In this document: positions 1-4,981 of the stretch, in pieces
Layout of the letters: every line of letters begins with the position of its first letter
Numbering within the stretch: position 1 is the first letter of the stretch
Assembly: GCA_003133005.1 (NCBI GenBank)
Contig: PKZI01000057.1
Location: 2,933 to 8,155, forward strand
DNA: 5,223 bases
DNA from: Acidimicrobiaceae bacterium
GTDB taxonomy: Bacteria > Actinomycetota > Acidimicrobiia > Acidimicrobiales > RAAP-2
Direction: 5' to 3'
Notes under the pieces: model-generated
Database searches by the model: none
Told to the model about the DNA's origin: nothing
Seen by the model: the letters and a program-made list of their open reading frames with translations, nothing else
Program-made: the position numbers and the translations under genes

Positions 1-83
1 TACTGAAAGTGATCGAGGAATTTGTCAATCAAGTTGAGCCCGCGGGCTTGGGCTCCCTATCTCCTGTGGAGGAATCGGAATGA
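1..83 (+). CDS. 3' end of an unidentified upstream gene (partial)
   Basis: A reading frame open from the left edge (first whole codon at base 3) runs for 26 codons and stops at TGA 81-83. Its stop overlaps the start codon of the PspC gene in an ATGA arrangement, the usual sign of two translationally coupled genes in one operon. The visible C-terminus begins LKVIEEFVNQVEPAG and ends PVEESE. It is hydrophilic and acidic, has no membrane segment and matches no family I recognise. PspC-domain and MMPL genes often lie next to transcriptional regulators, so a regulator is one possibility, but nothing visible proves it. The frame is short enough to be open by chance; the 4-base overlap and the codon choice are the main support. 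Confidence 0.55.
   Translation, partial: LKVIEEFVNQVEPAGLGSLSPVEESE
68..72 (+). promoter_or_regulatory. Ribosome binding site of the PspC gene
   Basis: GGAGG lies seven bases before the ATG at 80. This is a near-consensus Shine-Dalgarno sequence at ideal spacing, and it fixes the start of the PspC-domain gene. It lies inside the last codons of the upstream frame, as expected for coupled genes. Confidence 0.8.
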
Positions 84-340
84 CAAGTCACACTCAAAGA
101 AGCGTCGGCGTTAACGCGAAGCGCTCACTGCGTCGTCGTGACGACACGCGGATGTTGGGCGGCGTGGCTGGCGGCACGGCCCAATTCTTCGACGTTGATG
201 TCCTCTACGTGCGCATTGGCTTGGTCGCGCTTGCGGTTTTCGGGGGAGGCGGTGTGGTGCTCTATGTCGCTGCGTGGGCGCTCATCCCCGAAGAGGGCTC
301 CGACGTTTCACTCGCTCAAAAGTTCATTCGACGCGCTTGA
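80..340 (+). CDS. PspC-domain small membrane protein
   Basis: This 86-residue protein is almost entirely one PspC domain. A basic N-terminal stretch (residues 14-20, KRSLRRR) leads into the family signature: R24-M-L-G-G-V-A-G-G-T-A-Q-F-F37, then D38-V-D-V-L-Y-V-R45. One hydrophobic membrane segment follows (about residues 46-69) containing the GGGG turn (55-58), and it ends in the typical W-A-L-I-P-E-E (66-72). PspC proteins are inner-membrane proteins; in enterobacteria PspC takes part in the phage-shock response to envelope damage, while stand-alone actinobacterial copies are mostly uncharacterised. The start is supported by GGAGG upstream and by the overlap with the preceding stop. The transporter gene follows 87 bp downstream on the same strand, so a role in envelope homeostasis alongside transport is plausible but inferred. 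The family call is firm; the specific function is unknown. Confidence 0.9.
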   Translation: MTSHTQRSVGVNAKRSLRRRDDTRMLGGVAGGTAQFFDVDVLYVRIGLVALAVFGGGGVVLYVAAWALIPEEGSDVSLAQKFIRRA

Positions 341-361
341 CGGCACGCCTGGAGATCGTGA

Positions 362-415
362 ATGACCAATCGATTTGTCGCTCCGAAGTTCCGTTCCGTT
401 GTTCAAGTGATGTGA
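362..415 (+). CDS. Possible 17-codon leader ORF before the MMPL gene
   Basis: ATG at 362 opens a frame encoding MTNRFVAPKFRSVVQVM, ending at TGA 413-415. It is preceded by GGAGAT (351-356) at a usable distance. Its stop codon overlaps the first base of the ribosome binding site of the MMPL gene (AGAAAGG, 415-421), so ribosomes ending here would sit on that site. This is the geometry of a coupling leader peptide. The peptide is basic, matches no known attenuator type and has no run of one amino acid. A random short frame is the main alternative. Confidence 0.22.
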   Translation: MTNRFVAPKFRSVVQVM

Positions 416-421
416 GAAAGG
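415..421 (+). promoter_or_regulatory. Ribosome binding site of the MMPL gene
   Basis: AGAAAGG ends six bases before the ATG at 428 and supports that start. The nearer ATG at 423 is in another frame. No convincing promoter is visible in the 87-bp gap, so transcription probably reads through from the PspC gene or further upstream. Confidence 0.6.
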
Positions 422-427
422 TATGCC

Positions 428-2638
428 ATGAATAAGAAGATCTCAAACGTAAATGATCCGTCCCCGCAAAGTCGCCGGCGAGCCCGTCACTTTCTTTGGG
501 TCGCGGGCGTAGTCGCGTTGTTGGGGCTCGCGGGTGGAGGCATAGGGTCCGCCCATCTGACCTCATCGTTGAGTGACTACGACGCGCCCGGTTCGGCCGT
601 CGTACTCGCGCAGCACGCGATCCAGCGCGTCACGGGAGCCAATCCCGAAGAAGGTTACGAAGTAGTTGTTCGTACGGGTTCAACGATTGGTGCGTCGTCA
701 CCCTTACCGTCACGGGTCAAGGAGATCGTCGCCCTGCTGCACGCGCGACCTGAAGTGAAGCAGGTTTTTGATTATGCCAATACTGGTGACGCCTCGATGA
801 TCGCGAAGGGCGGAAATCTGACGGTCGTGGTGGCGACCGTCGGCGCCGTGCAAGAGAAGCAGGCCGTCAATGCTCTTCAACTCGCGATCGCCGCCCAGCC
901 ATCGTTGAAGAGCAATGTGTGGCTCGGAGGACCGACGGTGGCTGACGTGCAGATCGCGGCCGTGTCCTCTCAAGACCTTGGTCGTGCTGAGCTGTACGCG
1001 TTGCCCTTTCTGGTGTTGTTGCTCCTTTTGATCTTCCGCAGATTCAGGGCCGCAATGTTGCCGCTTCTCGGCGCGCTCTTCGCCATAGCCATCACCTTGG
1101 GCGCGATGGGACTCGTCATCGTGTTTTTGCCTCTCTCGGTCTTCGCCCTTAATTTGGTGATCGCTCTCGGGCTCGGTTTGTCAGTGGACTTCAGCCTTCT
1201 CATGTTCTCTCGATTTCGCGAGGAATACGCCAGGCGAGGCTCTCTGGAGGCGGCGATTGCAACAGCACGAAAGACTGCCGGTCACACGGTGCTCTTCAGC
1301 GCGCTCACGGTTGCCTCGGCAATGGCCACACTCGCCATTTTTCCGGAGCGCTTCGTCTATTCAATGGGGATCGCGGGCGCGATTGTTGTCTTGTCCGCCG
1401 GTGCCTTTGCGCTCTTTGTGCTGCCCTCACTACTGATGGTGTCTGGTGAGCGTCTTGTGGCACGCCCGTCGTCTCGTCGACGTAGCCGTGGCGCTGCCGC
1501 CGATACATCGACAGGACGTTGGTACCGCATTGCGACCACCGTGATGCGCCGGCGTATCGTCATGGCTCTATCAGCGGTCCTCGTGCTGGTTGTCTTCGCG
1601 GCGCCTTTTTTGCATGTCGCTTTTACGGGAGCCGACGCGAGCGCTCTGCCCGCGAGCAGCTCTGCCGGTTCCGCCTTTGCATTAGTGCAGAACAAGTTCC
1701 CCTCATTCTCAGAAGCACCCGCCACGCTGGTTGTCAATGCGGCTCACGCGGCTCCAGGTGCACTTGCATCTTTGGAGGCCGCTGCTGGCGCAGTGCCGGG
1801 CGTAAAGGCTGTTTCAAAGTTCGAGCACATTGGCGGTTCGCTGTGGGAGTCCAACGTCGCACTTTCTTCGACGCCGCTCTCGCCGGCGGCCCAGCAGACA
1901 GCTAAGAGTTTGCAGGCGCTCGCCAGTCCGGGACGCCTCACAGTGATTGGACAGACGGCCTCGTTCTTGACGCTGCAGAAGAGCCTGGAGTCGAGAATTC
2001 CACTCGTACTCGGTCTCATCGTTCTTATCGCCCTCATCATGCTCTTCGCCATGACACGGTCAATTCTTCTGCCCCTCATGGCGGTAGTGATGAACATCCT
2101 GACGATCGGCGCCACTTTTGGCATGTTGGTGTGGGCGTTCCAGTGGGGTCACCTCCAACACCTTTTGGGATTCAGTGCGCCCGGCGCCCTACAGTCAACG
2201 TCACTCATCATCATCCTCGCCGTGGTGTTCGGACTCTCGACTGACTACGGCGTCTTCTTGCTCGGTCGAATGAAAGAGGAGCACGACGCGGGCATGTCGC
2301 CAGACGAGTCAGTGGCCCGTGGTCTTGATCACACGGGTGGGATTGTGAGTTCCGCAGCCCTCTGCCTGGCGCTCGCCATGGGCGCGCTCGTCTTGTCGCG
2401 GCTCGTCTTCGTGAAGGAACTCGGTCTCGGCGTTGCGTTTGCGGTGCTCATTGACGCGACAGTGGTGAGGGCGATCTTGGTGCCAGCCCTCATGAAGCTC
2501 CTCGGCTCGGCCGCATGGTGGTCGCCGACATCAAAGGGCTCGAGTTCGCGACACATGCGCATTCGCGCGACGACTCCTTCACTCAATCACGTACAACCTG
2601 ACGTCGCCGATCTTGTCGGCTCGGCGTCAACAAAGTAG
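428..2638 (+). CDS. MMPL family (RND superfamily) transporter
   Basis: This 736-residue inner-membrane protein has the duplicated RND layout: one membrane segment (about 23-42), a large extracytoplasmic domain (45-185), five segments (about 189-338), a basic cytoplasmic linker (about 341-375, with RPSSRRRSR), another segment (377-397), a second extracytoplasmic domain (398-522), and five final segments (524-690). The fourth segment of the first half carries GLGLSVDFSLLMFSRFREE (248-266), the MMPL signature. The matching motif in the second half is FGLSTDYGVFLLGRMKEE (601-618). D254 and D606 should be the proton-relay aspartates; in MmpL3 these belong to Asp-Tyr pairs, but here the first pair is Asp-Phe. 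MMPL proteins use the proton gradient to export lipids and other hydrophobic molecules in actinobacteria; the substrate here cannot be read from sequence. Length is normal for the shorter MMPL members. The C-terminal tail after 697 is polar and probably disordered. The gene lies between a PspC gene and an epimerase-like gene on the same strand. Confidence 0.93.
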   Translation: MNKKISNVNDPSPQSRRRARHFLWVAGVVALLGLAGGGIGSAHLTSSLSDYDAPGSAVVLAQHAIQRVTGANPEEGYEVVVRTGSTIGASSPLPSRVKEIVALLHARPEVKQVFDYANTGDASMIAKGGNLTVVVATVGAVQEKQAVNALQLAIAAQPSLKSNVWLGGPTVADVQIAAVSSQDLGRAELYALPFLVLLLLLIFRRFRAAMLPLLGALFAIAITLGAMGLVIVFLPLSVFALNLVIALGLGLSVDFSLLMFSRFREEYARRGSLEAAIATARKTAGHTVLFSALTVASAMATLAIFPERFVYSMGIAGAIVVLSAGAFALFVLPSLLMVSGERLVARPSSRRRSRGAAADTSTGRWYRIATTVMRRRIVMALSAVLVLVVFAAPFLHVAFTGADASALPASSSAGSAFALVQNKFPSFSEAPATLVVNAAHAAPGALASLEAAAGAVPGVKAVSKFEHIGGSLWESNVALSSTPLSPAAQQTAKSLQALASPGRLTVIGQTASFLTLQKSLESRIPLVLGLIVLIALIMLFAMTRSILLPLMAVVMNILTIGATFGMLVWAFQWGHLQHLLGFSAPGALQSTSLIIILAVVFGLSTDYGVFLLGRMKEEHDAGMSPDESVARGLDHTGGIVSSAALCLALAMGALVLSRLVFVKELGLGVAFAVLIDATVVRAILVPALMKLLGSAAWWSPTSKGSSSRHMRIRATTPSLNHVQPDVADLVGSASTK

Positions 2639-2644
2639 ATCGAC

Positions 2645-3628
2645 GTGCGAACCAACGAGCGCGAGATGCACGTGGTGTTTGGATCCGGCCAGGTCGGGCG
2701 TGCGCTTGCATCGCAACTGGTCGGACTCGGACTGTCAGTGCGGGTTGTTTCTCGGCGACGACCTGTGCAATTGCCCGAGGGCGTTGAGTGGCGTGGCGCC
2801 GACGCCACGGACGTTCGGGCGACTACCGATGCCGCCGAGGGAGCCACGGTGATCTATCAGTGTCTCAACGCGCCGTACCCAAAATGGCCAGAGATGTTTC
2901 CCCAGCTCCAGCGTGGCGTGCTCTCTGCAGCCGAGCGGCTCGGTGTACTACTCGTGAGCCTTGAGAACCTGTACGGCTACGGTCCAACATCCGGTGTACC
3001 AATGACCGAGGATCTCCCACTCGCGGCGACGACAGCAAAGGGTCGAACGCGCGCCATCATGACCTCCGAGTTGCTGGCGGCCAGAGACGCCGGACGAGTG
3101 CACATCGCGATTGGGCGGGCCTCAGACTTCTTTGGAGCAGGGGTTACTGAGTCTTCGTTAGGCGAGCATGTCTTTGGCAATGCATTGGCCGGACGTCGCG
3201 CTGACTTCATTGGCAATCCTGATCTTCCCCACACCTACAGTTACGTGCCCGATGTCGCGGCCGGCCTCGCAATCCTCGGTACCCGCAAGGACGCAGTCGA
3301 TGAAATATGGCATCTGGCCGGGCCAGAAACCGTCACGACGAGTGAGATCCTTGAACTGGTTTCGAAACACGTCGGGCATCGCGTCGCCATTCGGTCAGTG
3401 CCAAAGCCACTCTTACGCGCTTTAGGCGTCTTCAATCCGACCCTTCGCGGGCTGGTGGAGATGGCCTACGAATTCGAGGAGCCTTTTGTGCTGGACACCA
3501 CGAAGTTTCAATCCGCATTCGGGGCCGTAGGTACGTCACTCGATGTCGCCGTCGCGACAACCGTGAATGGCTTTAGAGGGGAAATCAATCATGCACCGAA
3601 GCATCCAACTATTTCAAATCGACACTGA
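2645..3628 (+). CDS. NAD-dependent epimerase/dehydratase-like SDR protein
   Basis: The 327-residue protein has an N-terminal Rossmann fold with the dinucleotide-binding motif HVVFGSGQVGRAL (9-21; glycines 13, 15, 18). It continues in the extended SDR pattern: DATD (53-56), the S105 strand, NLYGYG (108-113), TEDLP (121-125), IGRASDFFG (156-164), the YVPDVA substrate-domain motif (200-205) and IWHLAGPE (221-228). The catalytic YxxxK expected at 132-136 reads K-G-R-T-R, so normal SDR chemistry is doubtful; I recall this KG..R pattern in a group of actinobacterial homologues, so it may be a family trait rather than damage. Such proteins are predicted oxidoreductases or NAD(P)-binding proteins with unknown substrates. 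The GTG at 2645 lies 6 bp after the transporter stop, which suggests co-transcription and coupling. An ATG at 2666 (M8, just before HVVFGSG) is an equally credible start; neither has a strong ribosome binding site. The last 17 or so residues form a polar tail beyond the usual domain end. Confidence 0.87.
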   Translation: MRTNEREMHVVFGSGQVGRALASQLVGLGLSVRVVSRRRPVQLPEGVEWRGADATDVRATTDAAEGATVIYQCLNAPYPKWPEMFPQLQRGVLSAAERLGVLLVSLENLYGYGPTSGVPMTEDLPLAATTAKGRTRAIMTSELLAARDAGRVHIAIGRASDFFGAGVTESSLGEHVFGNALAGRRADFIGNPDLPHTYSYVPDVAAGLAILGTRKDAVDEIWHLAGPETVTTSEILELVSKHVGHRVAIRSVPKPLLRALGVFNPTLRGLVEMAYEFEEPFVLDTTKFQSAFGAVGTSLDVAVATTVNGFRGEINHAPKHPTISNRH

Positions 3629-3668
3629 AGTGAATGTTGAGTTGGACAGATTGAGGCGTCGGAAATGA
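3591..3668 (+). CDS. Possible 25-residue small ORF, unknown function
   Basis: ATG at 3591 is preceded by AGAGGGGA (3575-3582) at eight bases, one of the best ribosome binding sites in the window. The frame starts inside the last codons of the epimerase gene, in another frame, and ends at TGA 3666-3668. The peptide starts MHRSIQLFQIDTEV and ends in a basic LDRLRRRK, so it is amphipathic and charged. I recognise no family. It could be a genuine small protein coupled to the gene before it, or the surviving N-terminus of a longer gene cut off by the repeat-rich insertion-like sequence that begins about 13 bp downstream. It could also be chance, since purine-rich octamers occur inside genes. Confidence 0.3.
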   Translation: MHRSIQLFQIDTEVNVELDRLRRRK

Positions 3669-3681
3669 GTCGTGGAGCGGT

Positions 3682-3713
3682 GTCAAACAAGACATTTCCC
3701 GGAGCCACCGGGA
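3682..3713 (+). repeat. Degenerate repeat copy and small inverted repeat
   Basis: AAGACA followed by TCCCGGAGCC (3689-3706) resembles the two 25-bp repeats about 35 bp downstream, with two bases missing in the middle. Overlapping its end, TCCCGG (3697-3702) and CCGGGA (3708-3713) form a perfect 6-bp stem with a 5-base loop. No T-run follows, so this is not a standard terminator. It lies just after the end of the left gene cluster. Confidence 0.4.
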
Positions 3714-3736
3714 CAGAAGAGACGAAGCCGGGCCGG

Positions 3737-3786
3737 AAAGTTAGACACACGTCCCGGAGTCAAAGTGAGACAGAGGTCCCGGACTT
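3737..3786 (+). repeat. Two adjacent 25-bp direct repeats
   Basis: Bases 3737-3761 and 3762-3786 are two head-to-tail copies of a 25-bp unit, identical at 20 of 25 positions. The shared skeleton is AAAGT-N-AGACA-N-A-N-GTCCCGGA followed by a variable end. Exact abutment and conservation of the two blocks AGACA and GTCCCGGA argue against chance. Tandem subterminal motifs of this kind occur at transposon ends as transposase-binding sites, and the stretch ends TTTCACA (3785-3791), which reversed gives TGTGAAA; TGTCAAA stands at 3681-3687. No transposase gene is present, so this would be a relic or a small non-autonomous element. Direct repeats bound by a regulator are the alternative. Confidence 0.6.
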
Positions 3787-3789
3787 TCA

Positions 3790-3808
3790 CAAAAACAACG
3801 GATTTTTG
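3790..3808 (-). terminator. Weak candidate terminator downstream of tRNA-Ala
   Basis: On the minus strand CAAAAA and TTTTTG form a perfect 6-bp inverted repeat with a 7-base loop, starting three bases after the tRNA 3' end. The second arm is itself a T-run. The stem has only one G-C pair, so it is weak as an intrinsic terminator, but the position fits the end of the tRNA transcript. Confidence 0.28.
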
Positions 3809-3811
3809 GAG

Positions 3812-3884
3812 TGGAGGTACGGGGATTCGAACCCCGGACCCCTTGCATGCCATGCAAGTGCTCTACCAGCTGAGCTATACCCCC
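3812..3884 (-). tRNA. tRNA-Ala (anticodon GGC)
   Basis: The minus strand folds into a complete 73-base cloverleaf. The acceptor stem GGGGGTA/TACCTCC pairs at all seven positions and includes G3:U70, the main alanine identity element. The D-arm is GCTC/GAGC around AGCTGGTA, and the anticodon stem is CTTGC/GCAAG with loop ATGGCAT, giving anticodon GGC (plus-strand 3849-3851), which reads GCC and GCU. The variable loop is 5 bases, and the T-arm is CGGGG/CCCCG with loop TTCGAAT. The discriminator is A73. The next bases are not CCA, so the CCA end must be added enzymatically, as is common in actinobacteria. No arm is damaged. The gene is monocistronic here, facing away from the vapBC module and convergent with the epimerase cluster. 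Confidence 0.97.
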
Positions 3885-3896
3885 GAAGGCTTTTAG

Positions 3897-3902
3897 ATGA
3901 TA
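3897..3902 (-). promoter_or_regulatory. -10 box of the tRNA-Ala promoter
   Basis: On the minus strand TATCAT (5 of 6 matches to TATAAT) lies 12 bases before the first tRNA base, which predicts a transcription start near 3890 and a very short 5' leader. The -35 region around 3920-3925 (ACAAAC) is poor. The position fits a tRNA promoter, but the box is too short to be certain. Confidence 0.45.
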
Positions 3903-4256
3903 GCAGTTCGCACTCGAATGTTTGTTGGGCCCGTGGACTGCGCGAAAACGCGGCACGGAAATAATTAATTGGAGTGAGTAGGGGAGACTATCTTGGTTTC
4001 GAATTCAGGACCGCTAATTTTCAGCGCTCATTGGCTTTGCGTTCGCTGCTCACGGCGTGCCGCGCGTACCCCGTGGGAGTAACGAGTGACGAATTTGATT
4101 TGGAGTCCCGAGTGCGAAATTGGCTCCTCAAATTTTTGCGTGACATCAATCGACCATCAGAGATTGCGATCGCTTTCCAGATCTGACGTGGCGGTTCGTG
4201 AGCGTCAGTCACGATTTGAATTCTTCGCTTGAGAAGTGAGCCGATGGCGTTGCCGA

Positions 4257-4282
4257 TTGACCCAAGTTATTTTCTTAGTCAA
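4257..4282 (-). terminator. Hairpin just after the vapC stop
   Basis: On the minus strand TTGACTAAG and CTTGGGTCAA pair over nine positions (one G-T wobble, one bulged G) around an A-rich 7-base loop, starting two bases after the TGA of the toxin gene. No T-run follows, so it is not a textbook intrinsic terminator. It may stabilise or mark the 3' end of the vapBC transcript. Confidence 0.3.
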
Positions 4283-4284
4283 TT

Positions 4285-4713
4285 TCATGGAAGATCGGGA
4301 TGAGGGATTGGTCGAAGATCTAGATCTTCGATGTTCTCGAAATCTGTTGGATTACAGGTAAATAGTGGCAAATTATTGGAGATTGCGATTGCTGCAATCA
4401 TCGCGTCAAATGCTCGCGCTTGTGATTTTCGTCCCCCACGGCGGAGTGAAGCTGAAACGCGACCGAACGAGCGCGCGGCCGCGGCGTCAAAAGGAAGTGG
4501 GTGGAAATCCGATTCGGCTTGCTGGAGTCGCAGTTGGCGAATCGCTTGTTCCTGCGGATTCGAAGCGACGAGTGGACCCACCGAAAGCTCGGCCAGCGTG
4601 ACTGACGTAATCATTGGCTCCTGGGGAAGCGCCGACACATCAATAATTTTTTCCAGCAAGATGACGGTATTGGTGTCAATAACGCCGCGAGAATTCGAAC
4701 TGGAACTAATCAC
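4285..4713 (-). CDS. vapC: PIN-domain toxin (VapC-like ribonuclease)
   Basis: From the GTG at 4713 the protein has 142 residues, the normal size for VapC. It shows the PIN-domain order: V11-I-D13-T-N-T near the N-terminus, L40-A-E42-L in the following helix, F102-D103-A-M-I-A-A, and C120-N121-P-T-D124-F near the C-terminus. D13, E42, D103 and D124 are the expected acidic metal-binding residues of the nuclease site, so the toxin looks intact. VapC toxins are Mg-dependent RNases acting on tRNA or rRNA in the cytoplasm; the target here is unknown. The frame is open upstream to an ATG at 4785, but that would add 24 residues lying within the antitoxin gene. The GTG overlaps the antitoxin stop (GTGA) and places D13 at the usual distance from the N-terminus, so I prefer it. 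No ribosome binding site precedes it, so translation is probably coupled to the antitoxin. The last codons contain a 20-bp palindrome. Confidence 0.88.
   Translation of the reverse strand: MISSSSNSRGVIDTNTVILLEKIIDVSALPQEPMITSVTLAELSVGPLVASNPQEQAIRQLRLQQAESDFHPLPFDAAAARSFGRVSASLRRGGRKSQARAFDAMIAAIAISNNLPLFTCNPTDFENIEDLDLRPIPHPDLP
4312..4331. repeat. 20-bp perfect palindrome inside vapC
   Basis: TCGAAGATCTAGATCTTCGA is identical to its reverse complement over all 20 bases. It encodes residues from I128 to R134 of the toxin (E-D-L-D-L in its core). In RNA it could form an 8-bp stem with a CUAG loop. It may be a by-product of the repetitive E-D-L-D-L coding, or it may have a role in mRNA stability or protein binding. 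Confidence 0.85.
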
Positions 4714-4946
4714 AATGTCTGATCGATAATCGCATCTATGTCGCGGCGGAGCGCGCGAGGATCCATCGAAGGCAGAGAAGCCCAACGGTTGACGAGTGCT
4801 TGTGACGACAACGGAGGCGGGTCCAAAGGTAAAAGCATCGCCACTGGCTTTCCATCTCGGGTCACCGTGAGGTGCTCGCCTAACGCAACGCGATCAACGG
4901 CTTCGCCGCCGTGATTTCGAAGGTCTCGGATAGTAATTTCAGGCAT
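4710..4946 (-). CDS. vapB: Phd/YefM-type antitoxin (VapB-like)
   Basis: The 78-residue protein starts MPEITIRDLRNHGGEAVDRV, the classic prevent-host-death/YefM N-terminal DNA-binding fold, and continues L26-T-V-T-R-D-G-K-P-V-A-M-L-L-P40, the diagnostic strand-turn-strand. The proline-rich turn (P43-P45) leads into a C-terminal helical region (R64-T77, RALRRDIDAIIDQ), which in this family wraps around the toxin. Such antitoxins neutralise the partner toxin and, as dimers, repress their own operon. The ATG at 4946 is the only sensible start: the promoter places transcription initiation at or next to it, and there is no ribosome binding site, so the mRNA is probably leaderless. The stop overlaps the toxin GTG by four bases. 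Antitoxin first, toxin second and a palindromic operator all match the standard layout. Confidence 0.9.
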   Translation of the reverse strand: MPEITIRDLRNHGGEAVDRVALGEHLTVTRDGKPVAMLLPLDPPPLSSQALVNRWASLPSMDPRALRRDIDAIIDQTL

Positions 4947-4952
4947 GAGAAG

Positions 4953-4981
4953 AGTGTATCACGGGTGATACATCAATGCAA
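4953..4981 (-). promoter_or_regulatory. vapBC promoter
   Basis: On the minus strand TTGCAT (4981-4976) and TACACT (4958-4953) are separated by exactly 17 bases, a good sigma-70-type promoter. The -10 box ends only six bases before the antitoxin ATG, so initiation would fall at the A of the ATG or within a base or two. This implies a leaderless transcript, in line with the absence of a Shine-Dalgarno sequence. Confidence 0.65.
4955..4972. promoter_or_regulatory. Palindromic operator of the vapBC operon
   Basis: TGTATCAC and GTGATACA are perfect 8-bp inverted arms separated by two G bases. The palindrome fills most of the promoter spacer and covers four bases of the -10 box, so a bound protein would block RNA polymerase. 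Phd/YefM antitoxins bind such palindromes, so autorepression by the encoded antitoxin and toxin complex is the natural reading. Confidence 0.72.

Larger units (their letters stand above)
3885..4284. other. Intergenic stretch, no gene identified
   Basis: About 400 bp between the tRNA and the vapC stop. Frames of 60-70 codons exist on both strands (for example 3974-4186 on plus and 4021-4212 on minus), but neither has a recognisable domain, and the plus GTG start has GGAG abutting it rather than spaced from it. The stretch is more A+T-rich in places than the left gene cluster. It holds the tRNA promoter, an imperfect hairpin (CCGTG 3931-3935 with CACGG 3954-3958, and an inner CGCG-AAAA-CGCG at 3941-3952), and a hairpin next to the vapC end. 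It may be decayed sequence around a once-mobile tRNA-linked locus. Confidence 0.55.

Noticed and set aside
37..48. 12-bp perfect palindrome AGCCCGCGGGCT near the left edge as an operator or terminator
   Set aside because: It lies in what appears to be the coding end of the upstream gene, has no T-run after it, and G+C-rich 12-bp palindromes arise readily in such sequence.
1357..1737. 126-codon minus-strand frame opposite the transporter
   Set aside because: Composition is low-complexity Arg/Ala/Thr typical of the antisense of a G+C-rich gene; the MMPL frame on plus is unambiguous.
3682..3791. CRISPR-like array
   Set aside because: The repeats abut with no unique spacers, differ at five of 25 positions, and no cas gene is present.
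3741..3956. 71-codon minus-strand frame over the tRNA
   Set aside because: Its GGIAQLVEHL...GSNPRTS stretch is a translated tRNA, a well-known artefact.
3931..3958. Imperfect hairpin as a terminator or small RNA
   Set aside because: The stem is interrupted by a five-base asymmetric loop and no T-run follows on either strand; no transcript boundary is expected there.
3665..3964. 99-codon plus-strand frame spanning the tRNA
   Set aside because: It crosses the repeat array and the whole tRNA-Ala gene; its RYGDSNPG-like segment is the translated antisense of the tRNA T-arm, a common false gene.
4331..4729. 132-codon plus-strand frame
   Set aside because: It is antisense to the PIN-domain toxin gene, whose motifs are clear; the plus frame has no recognisable domain.
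4714..4785. N-terminal extension of the toxin to an ATG at 4785
   Set aside because: It would overlap the antitoxin gene by 76 bases and add 24 residues not expected in VapC; the GTG overlapping the antitoxin stop fits the family length and layout.
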